A stretch of DNA of 64,000 nucleotides from Paenibacillus sp. BIC5C1 (GTDB lineage Bacteria; Bacillota; Bacilli; Paenibacillales; Paenibacillaceae): the NCBI RefSeq assembly GCF_032399705.1, contig NZ_CP135922.1:6262001-6326000 (forward strand), read 5' to 3'. The position numbers and the translations under genes were made by a program. Shown in pieces: positions 10,457-18,709 of the stretch (position 1 is the first letter of the stretch; each line of letters begins with the position of its first letter). The notes beneath the pieces are model-generated. The model was not told the DNA's origin and did not search any database. It was given only the letters and a program-made list of their open reading frames with translations.

Positions 10457-11442
10457 GTGTTCACCTCGGAGGATGTCTTCCGATCTGCCGCACGACCTGA
10501 TGAAAATTCTTTCTGTGGTTTCGATCTAACTAACTTATTGCGGATCAGAGACAATGAAAATTTTAGTGAAATGCCGAGCCATACTGCCGTGTTGGTAAAG
10601 ATGCCATAATTCTTGGCATAATGCTTGCGGTGAAAGACCCACATTGCCCTATGAAACTCATAAATGATTTTCATAGGCTTTCGACGGGCACTCGCACCTT
10701 TGTAATGCACAATATATGTACGCGGATAATAATAAATGCCCCAACCCGCCTCTTTGATACGATAACACCAATCAACATCTTCGCCGTACATGAAGAAGGT
10801 TTCGTCCAATCCGCCCACCTGTTCTATAACTTCACGACGGACAAGAATAAATGCACCAACCAGGCAATCGATTGGGTATTCATTATCTGGGCTTAAGTGA
10901 CCCAACTGATATTGGTTAAACTTTGGACGATCAGGGAACAACCGAGAAAAACCAAAAGCATAATAGAATGAAGCTGCCGGCGTGGGGAATCCTCGCTTGC
11001 ACGCTTTATCCAAGGAGCCATCAGGAAGGATCACCTTACAACCGGATGCCCCCATCTCTGGATGTCGATCCATGAATCCGAGCATGATCTCCAGTGTATC
11101 CGGCTGCACGACTGTATCCGAATTAAGCAGTAGAATATAGCGTCCCTTAGCTATTTTCATGCCTTGGTTATTTGCAACGGCGAAACCCGTATTGTCACGA
11201 TTTGCAATTAACCGTACATCTGGGTATTCGTCACGGATTGCTTCCACGGAGCCATCACGAGATGCATTGTCAACGACGATGAGCTCATAGTGAAAGGAAG
11301 TAAGGGAATCATACACTGATGCCAGACAGTCCAATGTCAGCTTACGTGTATTGTAGTTTACGATGATGATGCTGACATCAGGACTACAGTTCTTATTATT
11401 TTTCGATCCCCCTTGTAAGGGAACATCTGCTGTTTCGACCAT
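10453..11442 (-). CDS. family 2 glycosyltransferase (rhamnosyltransferase-like)
   Basis: This 329-residue cytoplasmic GT-A enzyme has VSIIIVNYNTR at the start of the fold (about 24-34), the VVDNASRDGS nucleotide-binding segment, and LLLNSDT as its DxD-equivalent. It also has the GEDVDWCYR motif common in putative rhamnosyltransferases of the WbbL type. AGGAG precedes the ATG. It overlaps the phosphotransferase by 4 bp and lies downstream of the dTDP-rhamnose genes, so transfer of rhamnose to the growing lipid-linked unit is a reasonable inference. Confidence 0.88.
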   Translation of the reverse strand: MVETADVPLQGGSKNNKNCSPDVSIIIVNYNTRKLTLDCLASVYDSLTSFHYELIVVDNASRDGSVEAIRDEYPDVRLIANRDNTGFAVANNQGMKIAKGRYILLLNSDTVVQPDTLEIMLGFMDRHPEMGASGCKVILPDGSLDKACKRGFPTPAASFYYAFGFSRLFPDRPKFNQYQLGHLSPDNEYPIDCLVGAFILVRREVIEQVGGLDETFFMYGEDVDWCYRIKEAGWGIYYYPRTYIVHYKGASARRKPMKIIYEFHRAMWVFHRKHYAKNYGIFTNTAVWLGISLKFSLSLIRNKLVRSKPQKEFSSGRAADRKTSSEVNT

Positions 11443-11536
11443 TTTGTAAAACTCCTGACTTTGTAATGCTTTGTTTATCTATAGAAAGTATAGCATATTA
11501 TGGGCGAAGGTGTGGAAGTCATAGCCAATCTACAAC

Positions 11537-12475
11537 TTATACCTTTTTCAAGACATATATGAGCTTAAGAACAAGGTTATCAAGAGAAGCATGACGATAA
11601 AAGGGCATTTGGGACGCATATTTAATACGTTTTATCCAAGGGCTATCCAGTTGGTTTAAAAAGCACTGTATATCCTTTAGTTGCTGAGCAGATAATTGAT
11701 CTTTATTAAGATGTAGGAACATCTTTGCTTGTTTGCTTAATATAAAATGATTTTTACCATTCACGAATCGACTCCATCTATTTTTCCATTTCGCGATCCA
11801 TCCTTCGCTGCTCCCACCCAAAACATTATTTTGGTGTTGTCGATACTGGATCATCGGCTCTTCATCAAAAATGACCACACCAAATGCACTAACATAAAGA
11901 TAGATCCACCAATCATGCATAATAACCTGAGTTAGATCGGAAGGAATGCTAGCCCTAACTTGCTTAAAAGCGACAGGATTGATGACTATAGTACAGCCTA
12001 CGCAGCAGTTTTCGACTATGGCATTATACATGCTTAGCGCCTTCGGAGGGAGTGTAGGCCACACATTTATATGGTTTAGATCCTGATCTACCATCTGTGT
12101 AGAAGAACAATACATAAGTGGTATGTTTGATTGTCTCGACTTTAGTTTAGTTACTGCCCTAATAAGTTTATCCTGCTTCCACACGTCATCCTGATCACAA
12201 AAAGCGTAAAAATCATATACAGGCTCCGTTTGGCACATCAGTTCAAAAAAACTCCCGATCACGCCCAAGTTTTTACCTTCAATAACTCGGATTTGGTCCG
12301 GATGAGACTTGGCATATTCGTTTAATTTTTGTACAGTTCCATCAGATGAGCCATCATCCCTAATATTAATCTGGACGTCCACCTCATATTGTGCGAGAAG
12401 ACTTTCCATCTGTTCATCAATGTACTTTACTCCGTTATATGTAGAAAGCATAATGCATACTTTAGATTTATTCAC
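11537..12475 (-). CDS. family 2 glycosyltransferase (RgpB-like)
   Basis: This 312-residue GT-A enzyme opens with VCIMLSTYNG, followed by IRDDGSSDGT and FCDQDDVW, the pattern of rhamnosyl/galactosyl transferases such as RgpB. The start is GTG at 12475, with GAGGTG (12480-12485 on the coding strand) close upstream; no ATG fits better. It lies between rfbD and the second GT2 gene in the same direction. The gaps of about 90 bp on each side contain no terminator, so it belongs to the same operon. Acceptor and sugar are unknown. Confidence 0.86.
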   Translation of the reverse strand: MNKSKVCIMLSTYNGVKYIDEQMESLLAQYEVDVQINIRDDGSSDGTVQKLNEYAKSHPDQIRVIEGKNLGVIGSFFELMCQTEPVYDFYAFCDQDDVWKQDKLIRAVTKLKSRQSNIPLMYCSSTQMVDQDLNHINVWPTLPPKALSMYNAIVENCCVGCTIVINPVAFKQVRASIPSDLTQVIMHDWWIYLYVSAFGVVIFDEEPMIQYRQHQNNVLGGSSEGWIAKWKNRWSRFVNGKNHFILSKQAKMFLHLNKDQLSAQQLKDIQCFLNQLDSPWIKRIKYASQMPFYRHASLDNLVLKLIYVLKKV

Positions 12476-12568
12476 GTGTCACCTCAAAATCCGACTTTTC
12501 TTTATTATATACGAAAACTCCCGCTCAAAAGTATGAGCGAGAGTTACATAATGCTGCTATGGCCGTTC

Positions 12569-13432
12569 CTATTTTGCCAATAAGCTAATAAATTCACGCA
12601 GGCCCTCCCGCCATGGGCGGAGATCCGCCAAACCATTAGTTCGAATGGCTAGATGGTCCATTACCGAATTTTGCGGCCTTGGAGCTGGTCTGGGGAACTG
12701 CTCTGTCGTACAAGGCTCCAATTGTGCTTGAATGGATATCCCCCCAACACTCCGTGCTTCCTCAAAGATAGCCTGGGTGAATTCATACCATGTACAAGTA
12801 TCGCTGTTCGAAGCATGATATACCCCATACATTTCTGTTTGCATAAGCTCTAGGATAAATCGTGCCAAATCAACGGTATACGTAGGTGACCCTTTTTGGT
12901 CATGTACCACCTGTAACTTTGGTTTTTCCTGACCTAATTTCAGCATCGTTTTGACAAAATTATTCCCGTACAGTCCATAAACCCAAGAAGTACGCACAAC
13001 AAACCATTTGGAGGACAACGACTGTACCAGTAATTCTCCTGCTCGTTTGGACTTGCCATACACACTTTGCGGATTCGTATCATCATATTCCTGATAGGGA
13101 CTTAATGAGTTGCCATCAAATACATAGTCCGTACTAATATAGATAAGTTTAGCTCCAGTTCTTTCTGCTGCTACAGCAATATTGCGTGTTCCTACCGCAT
13201 TCACCTTATAAGCACTATCAATATCCGTTTCCGCTACATCTACGGCTGTATAAGCTGCACAATGAATGACCGCTTCAGGATGATAGGAGGAAATGACGTC
13301 ATTACACTGTGCCTGATTGGTTATATCCATCTGATCCCGATCACAAGCAAGAACAGAATGCCCCTCCTTCTCCAAAAGAAGAACGACATCCCGTCCCAGT
13401 TGCCCGTTTGCTCCTGTAACCAAAACCTTCAT
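12569..13432 (-). CDS. rfbD: dTDP-4-dehydrorhamnose reductase
   Basis: This 287-residue SDR-family enzyme performs the last step of dTDP-L-rhamnose synthesis, NAD(P)H reduction of the 4-keto sugar. It shows the Rossmann GANGQLG near the N-terminus, YISTDYVFDG, and the YGKSKRAGE catalytic Tyr/Lys pair. The open frame runs 27 codons further upstream, but the true start is the ATG at 13432 (MKVLVTGANGQLG): it overlaps the rfbB stop by one base (TAATG), with GGAG within reach in the end of rfbB, and matches family starts. Third or fourth enzyme of the rfbA-rfbC-rfbB-rfbD order. Confidence 0.96.
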   Translation of the reverse strand: MKVLVTGANGQLGRDVVLLLEKEGHSVLACDRDQMDITNQAQCNDVISSYHPEAVIHCAAYTAVDVAETDIDSAYKVNAVGTRNIAVAAERTGAKLIYISTDYVFDGNSLSPYQEYDDTNPQSVYGKSKRAGELLVQSLSSKWFVVRTSWVYGLYGNNFVKTMLKLGQEKPKLQVVHDQKGSPTYTVDLARFILELMQTEMYGVYHASNSDTCTWYEFTQAIFEEARSVGGISIQAQLEPCTTEQFPRPAPRPQNSVMDHLAIRTNGLADLRPWREGLREFISLLAK

Positions 13433-14454
13433 TACTTCACGTCTCCCAATCGAGAGCCATATTGCTTGGCATAGTACTGTTGATAGACTCCCGACTGAAT
13501 ACGAGTCCACCATTCCTTGTTATCCAGATACCATTGAATAGTCTCCTTGATCCCAGTTTCAAACGTATGCTTTGGTTTCCAGCCTAGTTCAGACATCGTT
13601 TTGGCCGGATCAATGCCATATCTGCGGTCATGCCCGGGACGGTCCTGCACGTATTTGATTAGGGATTCCGGCTTACCAAGCTGCTCCAAAATGGTTTTCA
13701 CAATGTGCACGTTGGTTCTTTCATTATTGCCACCAATGTTGTAAACCTCACCATTAATCCCTTGATGAATTACCAAATCAATGGCGCTACAGTGGTCTTC
13801 AACATAAAGCCAGTCCCGGATGTTCAACCCATCTCCATATACAGGTAAGGCTTCATCAGCAAGGGCACGTGAAATCATCAGAGGGATCAGTTTCTCAGGA
13901 AACTGGTAAGGACCGTAATTGTTGGAACAGCGTGTGATATTCACGGGCAAACCAAAAGTCTCATGATATGCACGCACAAGCAGGTCTCCACCTGCTTTAG
14001 ATGCCGAATAAGGACTGTTAGGTTGTAGTGGTGTCTCTTCCGTAAATAGACCTGTAGGACCAAGCGAGCCATACACCTCATCCGTCGATACTTGAACAAA
14101 CTTGGCGATATTGTGTTTTCTAGCAGCCTCCAGTAACGCTTGCGTACCATTAACGTTAGTCCGTACAAACACATCTGGTTCCAAAATGCTGCGATCCACA
14201 TGAGATTCGGCTGCAAAGTTAACGACAACGTCCACATTTTGGCCGATTAGGCGATCCATCTCAGCAGCATCTGTAATATCTGCTTTGACAAAGGTATGAC
14301 GTGCGTTGCTTTCAAGTGACTTCAAGTTTTCCAAGTTGCCTGCATACGTCAGCGCATCCACATTGATGATTTCGTAATCAGGATGCTGGTCCAGCATATA
14401 CATCACAAAATTACTTCCAATAAAACCGGCCCCGCCGGTAACGAGCAGTTTCAT
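13432..14454 (-). CDS. rfbB: dTDP-glucose 4,6-dehydratase
   Basis: This 340-residue extended SDR enzyme converts dTDP-glucose to dTDP-4-dehydro-6-deoxyglucose. The NAD-binding motif TGGAGFIG is at residues 6-13, the catalytic STDEVYG around 123-129, and the Tyr149-x3-Lys153 pair in YSASK. The RDWLYVEDH segment is also typical. AGGAGG lies about 10 nt before the ATG. It is 18 bp from rfbC and overlaps rfbD by one base, indicating tight coupling in the rhamnose operon. Confidence 0.97.
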   Translation of the reverse strand: MKLLVTGGAGFIGSNFVMYMLDQHPDYEIINVDALTYAGNLENLKSLESNARHTFVKADITDAAEMDRLIGQNVDVVVNFAAESHVDRSILEPDVFVRTNVNGTQALLEAARKHNIAKFVQVSTDEVYGSLGPTGLFTEETPLQPNSPYSASKAGGDLLVRAYHETFGLPVNITRCSNNYGPYQFPEKLIPLMISRALADEALPVYGDGLNIRDWLYVEDHCSAIDLVIHQGINGEVYNIGGNNERTNVHIVKTILEQLGKPESLIKYVQDRPGHDRRYGIDPAKTMSELGWKPKHTFETGIKETIQWYLDNKEWWTRIQSGVYQQYYAKQYGSRLGDVK

Positions 14455-14472
14455 AGTGTTGGAACCTCCTAA

Positions 14473-15033
14473 TTACTTCACTTCGAAATTGAAATTGATC
14501 TCCGCATCTTGAAGTAAAGGATGTCTTTGGTCCTTATCTGACAAAGTTGGACTAGATGTAGGCCAATCAATTCCAAGAGCCGGGTCACTCCATAATATGC
14601 CGCGGTCGTTCTCCGGGGAATAGTATTCGTCCACTTTGTACAAGACTTGGGTGTTTGGTACCAGTGTACAAAAGCCATGAGCAAATCCTTTGGGTACCAG
14701 TAACTGACGGTGATTATGTTCACTCAAGATGAAACCCTCCCACTGTCCGAAGGTAGGAGATCCTTGACGAATGTCCACGATAACATCGTAAATCACACCC
14801 GAGATAACCCGAATTAACTTCGTTTGCGCTTTGGGATTAAGTTGGTAGTGCAATCCGCGCAGTACACTGGGCTGAGCAGATAGGGATTGGTTATCCTGAA
14901 TAAAGTGGTAGTTAATTCCTTGTTGATTCATAAGCTGCTCATTGTAACTTTCCATAAAAAAACCCCGGTGATCCCCATGAACCACCGGTTCAATCAAACA
15001 GGCGCCATTCAGCTTGGAAGGAGTGATTTTCAA
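14473..15033 (-). CDS. rfbC: dTDP-4-dehydrorhamnose 3,5-epimerase
   Basis: This 186-residue cupin-fold enzyme epimerises C3 and C5 of dTDP-4-dehydro-6-deoxyglucose. Family signatures are GFFMESYN near the N-terminus, LRGLHYQ with the catalytic His, VIVDIRQGSPTFG, and VPKGFAHGF. The start is TTG at 15033, preceded by GGCGGA; an upstream ATG is in another frame and stops at once. It sits 22 bp after rfbA and before rfbB. Confidence 0.95.
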   Translation of the reverse strand: MKITPSKLNGACLIEPVVHGDHRGFFMESYNEQLMNQQGINYHFIQDNQSLSAQPSVLRGLHYQLNPKAQTKLIRVISGVIYDVIVDIRQGSPTFGQWEGFILSEHNHRQLLVPKGFAHGFCTLVPNTQVLYKVDEYYSPENDRGILWSDPALGIDWPTSSPTLSDKDQRHPLLQDAEINFNFEVK

Positions 15034-15055
15034 TTATTCCGCCATCCCTTCTCTT

Positions 15056-15799
15056 CTATAACTTTAACTTCCCGAACTCATCTCCGAAAACAATATTTTG
15101 CGCCAATTCATTGGCCCGTGCCAACGACGTGTGAGTACCTGCGTCCGTCCACCAACCCTTAAGTATATCGTAGGTTAGATTTCCTCGTTCAATGTACGCA
15201 TTGTTTACGTCTGTGATTTCCAATTCGCCTCTTGCAGAAGGCTTTAATGTCTTGATGATCTTAAAGACTTCACTATCAAACATATATATGCCTGTTACCG
15301 CATATTTGCTTTTGGGTTTTTGAGGTTTTTCTTCAATGGATACGATGCGATCGCCATGTAACTCGGGCACTCCGAAGCGATGAGGATCGGTGACTTCTTG
15401 TATCAATATTTTTGCTCCGGAGTTTTGCTCCCGGAAATTGGTCACATACTCTGTAATGTCGTCCTCGAACACGTTATCACCCAGAATGACCACCATTTGG
15501 TCATTACCTGTAAATTGTTCTGCCAATCCAAGCGCTTGAGCTATTCCTCCTGCTTCATCTTGAACTCGATATGTGAATGAGACACCTATATCGCTTCCGC
15601 TACCGAGCAGATTAACGACATCCCCCATATGTTCTTTGCCGGTAATCACCATGATGTCGGTAAGGCCAGCTTGTTTTAATTTATATGCGGAATGGAAGAT
15701 CATCGGATACTTGCCCACAGGAAGCAGGTGTTTATTAGTTACCTTTGTTAAAGGAAAAAGGCGGGAGCCTGTCCCGCCTGCAAGAATTACGGCTTTCAT
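15056..15799 (-). CDS. rfbA: glucose-1-phosphate thymidylyltransferase (short form)
   Basis: This 247-residue nucleotidyltransferase makes dTDP-glucose from dTTP and glucose-1-phosphate. It shows the signature AGGTGSRLFPLT with the later KHLLPVGKYPM, the ILGDNVFEDD metal site, and EEKPQKPKS. It is about 40 residues shorter than E. coli RmlA, lacking the C-terminal extension, like the short Bacillales and archaeal forms. GGGGGG is 5 nt before the ATG. It is the first gene of the leftward rhamnose/polysaccharide operon of seven genes (to 9056), divergent from the glycerophosphotransferase gene at 15895. Confidence 0.95.
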   Translation of the reverse strand: MKAVILAGGTGSRLFPLTKVTNKHLLPVGKYPMIFHSAYKLKQAGLTDIMVITGKEHMGDVVNLLGSGSDIGVSFTYRVQDEAGGIAQALGLAEQFTGNDQMVVILGDNVFEDDITEYVTNFREQNSGAKILIQEVTDPHRFGVPELHGDRIVSIEEKPQKPKSKYAVTGIYMFDSEVFKIIKTLKPSARGELEITDVNNAYIERGNLTYDILKGWWTDAGTHTSLARANELAQNIVFGDEFGKLKL

Positions 15800-15894
15800 A
15801 GTTACCCCCCAAAAAAAATTATGTTATATTACTTTATAAAAATAACTAATTTATAAATAAGCAGTCATATTATAAAGGTTAAGTGGAGGCCCTT

Positions 15895-17109
15895 TTGATA
15901 AAAAAAATAATTAGACTACTAGGAAACGTTTTTATTATACCGATATACTTTCTGTCAATACTAATCCCAAAAAACAAGAATATTTGGGTGTTTGGCTCTT
16001 GGTTTGGAATGAGATACTCTGATAACAGTAGATATGTTTTTGAGCATGTCCTTAAGCATGAGAAAAACCTCAGGCCAATCTGGTTATCGCATAATAAATC
16101 AGTAATCCAGTTACTGAGAAATAAAAATTTCGAGGCGTACCCTATAAATTCAATCAAGGGCTTCTGGTACACATGCAGAGCCAGTGCAGCCATATTTAGT
16201 GTCAACTTGTCTGATATTAATCAACTAGGATCAAGAAAATTGTTAAAAGTACAACTTTGGCATGGTATACCATTAAAAAAGATTGTTTACGATGACAATT
16301 ATGAAAATATTCAAAAAAACAAGATTGTTCAAATATTAAAAAAAATAAAATCTCTACTCTTTCCTTTTAAAGAAGTTATTGGGAGTTGGGATGTCGTAAT
16401 GTCTACTAGCCCTTTAGTTTCGACTATATTTAAATCCGCATTTAGGCTTGAAGATGACCGTATAGCTGTAACAGGTACTCCTCGAGCTGACTTTTTGCTC
16501 TGTCCGTCTCAAATACACCCAATAATATTTAAAGAAACAGAGTCAAAGGAAAAGCAACATCTGAGAATTGCATATTTCCCTACACATAGAAATGACTCAA
16601 AAGCATTAATAGATTTCATTTATAAGATAAGTGTGTTAGAAAACTTTCTGACTGATCATAATGCAGTCCTATATATTAAATTACATTACTATAACTTATC
16701 CCATATTAACCCTTCATTGATCCAAAATAGTAATATTATCATTCTTCAAGAAGAAGACTGCCCAGATATTAATGAGCTTCTTCCATTTGTTGATATTCTT
16801 ATTACTGACTATTCTAGTGTTTATTTTGATTATCTTCTCCTTGATCGTCCAATGATTTTTCTCCCATTCGATCTTAAAGATTATCAGGCAGTTAATCGCG
16901 AACTCTATGGAGATTACAATGAACTTACTCCAGGACCTAAATGTTACACATGGGAAGAGGTTATGGTTCAATTAGAAGGATTGATCAGGGATCATGACAA
17001 TTATATTAAGATTAGAACAGAATTCAAACATCAATACCATACGTATCAAGATACAAAAAATTCCCAGAGAGTCGTTGATGTTGTAAAACAATACATTAAT
17101 ACTCAATAA
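15895..17109 (+). CDS. CDP-glycerol glycerophosphotransferase family protein (TagB/TagF-like)
   Basis: This protein of about 404 residues belongs to the Glyphos_transf family, which adds glycerol (or ribitol) phosphate from CDP-alcohols to lipid-linked polymers at the inner membrane face. It has a hydrophobic N-terminus (about 8-26), the LWHGIPLKK motif (WHG near 122-124), FPTHRN (the usual PTWR region) and ITDYSSVYFDY. Two starts are possible: GTG at 15883 or TTG at 15895. The TTG is chosen because GTGGAGG ends 5 nt before it. The gene is AT-rich, unlike rfbA next to it. It is the only plus-strand gene of the cassette, and its 3' end overlaps the converging neighbour by 14 bp. Confidence 0.85.
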   Translation: MIKKIIRLLGNVFIIPIYFLSILIPKNKNIWVFGSWFGMRYSDNSRYVFEHVLKHEKNLRPIWLSHNKSVIQLLRNKNFEAYPINSIKGFWYTCRASAAIFSVNLSDINQLGSRKLLKVQLWHGIPLKKIVYDDNYENIQKNKIVQILKKIKSLLFPFKEVIGSWDVVMSTSPLVSTIFKSAFRLEDDRIAVTGTPRADFLLCPSQIHPIIFKETESKEKQHLRIAYFPTHRNDSKALIDFIYKISVLENFLTDHNAVLYIKLHYYNLSHINPSLIQNSNIIILQEEDCPDINELLPFVDILITDYSSVYFDYLLLDRPMIFLPFDLKDYQAVNRELYGDYNELTPGPKCYTWEEVMVQLEGLIRDHDNYIKIRTEFKHQYHTYQDTKNSQRVVDVVKQYINTQ

Positions 17110-18289
17110 TTTCATATAGTAATTCAATCACTCTCTTAGAAGCATAACCGTCATCCAGATAGTTGAACTTTGCTATAAATTTTTCATACTGTTCGTGATA
17201 TAAGGAAGCATGTTGTTCGGCATTTATAACAGATTCAACAAGACTATATTCATTGTATACTATAGAACCAGGGGCTTCTTTCAACAAGTCAAAATAGAAG
17301 CCTCTTAACTCATTTTCATATTTGATAATATCATATACAAAAAAAATCATTGGTTTTCTAGTCAAACTGTAATCGAACATCACTGAAGAATAATCTGTAA
17401 TCAAGATATCAGATATAAGATAGAGTTGCTGGATGTCGTCTTCTGCTTTAAAAATCCTAACGAAGCTTTTTAAAGCTTCGTCTAAGCAGAAGTTGTGATC
17501 AACAAAGTAATGCATTTTAATTAACAAGATATATTCATTACCTAATTGTTGCTTTAATCGGTTTAGATTCAATTTCAAGTTAAGCTTCCACTGGCCAGGT
17601 GAATCATATTCATCATCTCGCCAAGTAGGTGCATATAGTATGATTTTTTTGTCCTCGTCAATATCTAGATTTCTTTTTATATTGTTAATATTCTTACTAG
17701 TATTCAAAAGAACCAAATTATCATTTCTCGGATAACCAACTTCCCAGATTGATTTATTAAAAGCAAAGCATCTTCTGAAAATTTCAGTAGAGTATTGATT
17801 TTGAGAAATTAAATAGTCCCAATTTTGTGCCTGTTTTTTGAATTTCCTTTTATAATGCTCGATATCGGCATCACCTGCAATGTTCATAATTTCCATGTCT
17901 AATGCAAGTTTTTTTAATGGAGTCCCATGCCACGTTTGTATAAAAATATTTTTTTTTCGTTTTACTAATAAAGTAGGTTGTCTGGAATCGAATATCCATA
18001 CATGAGCTCTTGCAGCATAATACAAATATTTAAATCTCATTCTTTTAACCTTTATACAAGGTCCGGGAATGTTAATATCAAGGTTTTCAACAACCCAAAC
18101 AAACACAAATTCATTAGATACTTCCCTAAGGATCATTTCCTCATAAATATATTTAGGATTGCCTGAATAATTTTTACCCATGTTACTTTCAAACAGAATT
18201 AATTTCTTCCTGATTGGGATAAAAGTTATAAAAAATAGATATAAAACAGAGCATACGAATACGTATGCTCTATAAATTTTATTTTTCAT
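17096..18289 (-). CDS. CDP-glycerol glycerophosphotransferase family protein (TagF-like)
   Basis: This 397-residue second member of the Glyphos_transf family has a hydrophobic N-terminal segment (about 8-25), QTWHGTPLKKL (WHG at 120-122), YAPTWRDDEY and ILITDYSSVMFDY. The length corresponds to the catalytic domain without the long N-terminal part of B. subtilis TagF. Its ATG overlaps the tagD stop (ATGA), with AAGGA just before it. It is the last gene of the leftward tagG-tagH-fusion-tagD unit and very AT-rich. It probably adds glycerol phosphate to an undecaprenyl-linked glycan; whether it is a primase or polymerase cannot be told from sequence alone. Confidence 0.9.
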   Translation of the reverse strand: MKNKIYRAYVFVCSVLYLFFITFIPIRKKLILFESNMGKNYSGNPKYIYEEMILREVSNEFVFVWVVENLDINIPGPCIKVKRMRFKYLYYAARAHVWIFDSRQPTLLVKRKKNIFIQTWHGTPLKKLALDMEIMNIAGDADIEHYKRKFKKQAQNWDYLISQNQYSTEIFRRCFAFNKSIWEVGYPRNDNLVLLNTSKNINNIKRNLDIDEDKKIILYAPTWRDDEYDSPGQWKLNLKLNLNRLKQQLGNEYILLIKMHYFVDHNFCLDEALKSFVRIFKAEDDIQQLYLISDILITDYSSVMFDYSLTRKPMIFFVYDIIKYENELRGFYFDLLKEAPGSIVYNEYSLVESVINAEQHASLYHEQYEKFIAKFNYLDDGYASKRVIELLYEIIEY

Positions 18290-18684
18290 GCTAATTCCTT
18301 CTTAAATAAATCCTGTTTAATTTTAGTAGTTGAGATTCCCTCTGTTCTTGTTAAGTATACTACTTTGCAGTAGTCCTGAAGAAAATCAAACTTACCTTTC
18401 CAATCATCTCCCATTACAAATATGTCAACCTTATTGGAGATCACATCACTAATTTTCTGTTCCCAGTTTGATTCTTCTATAACAAGATCAACATAACGGA
18501 TGGATTCTAAAATCATTTTTCTGGATTCGAATGAAAAATATGTTTCTTTATTTTTAAGTCTATTAAAATTATCGTTCGATAAACCAACGATCAAATGATC
18601 ACCTAACTCTTTAGCACGTTTCAAAAGATTAATATGCCCATCGTGTAGTAGATCAAAGGTACCATAAGTTAGAACTGTTGTCAT
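18286..18684 (-). CDS. tagD: glycerol-3-phosphate cytidylyltransferase TagD
   Basis: This protein of about 132 residues makes CDP-glycerol from CTP and glycerol-3-phosphate, the donor used by the neighbouring glycerophosphotransferases. It carries TYGTFDLLHDGH with the HxGH nucleotidyltransferase motif (HDGH here, often HWGH) and RTEGISTTKIK, the RTxGISTT signature. The frame opens five codons earlier (18699), but the ATG at 18684 matches family starts and has GGAG 9 nt upstream, while the earlier ATG has no ribosome binding site. It overlaps the downstream gene by 4 bp. Confidence 0.95.
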   Translation of the reverse strand: MTTVLTYGTFDLLHDGHINLLKRAKELGDHLIVGLSNDNFNRLKNKETYFSFESRKMILESIRYVDLVIEESNWEQKISDVISNKVDIFVMGDDWKGKFDFLQDYCKVVYLTRTEGISTTKIKQDLFKKELA

Positions 18685-18709
18685 AAAACTCAACTCCATC
18701 TAATTTATA

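Noticed and set aside
13433-13513. 27-codon N-terminal extension of rfbD
   Set aside because: It would overlap the end of rfbB in another frame. The ATG at 13432 gives the family N-terminus and stop-start overlap.
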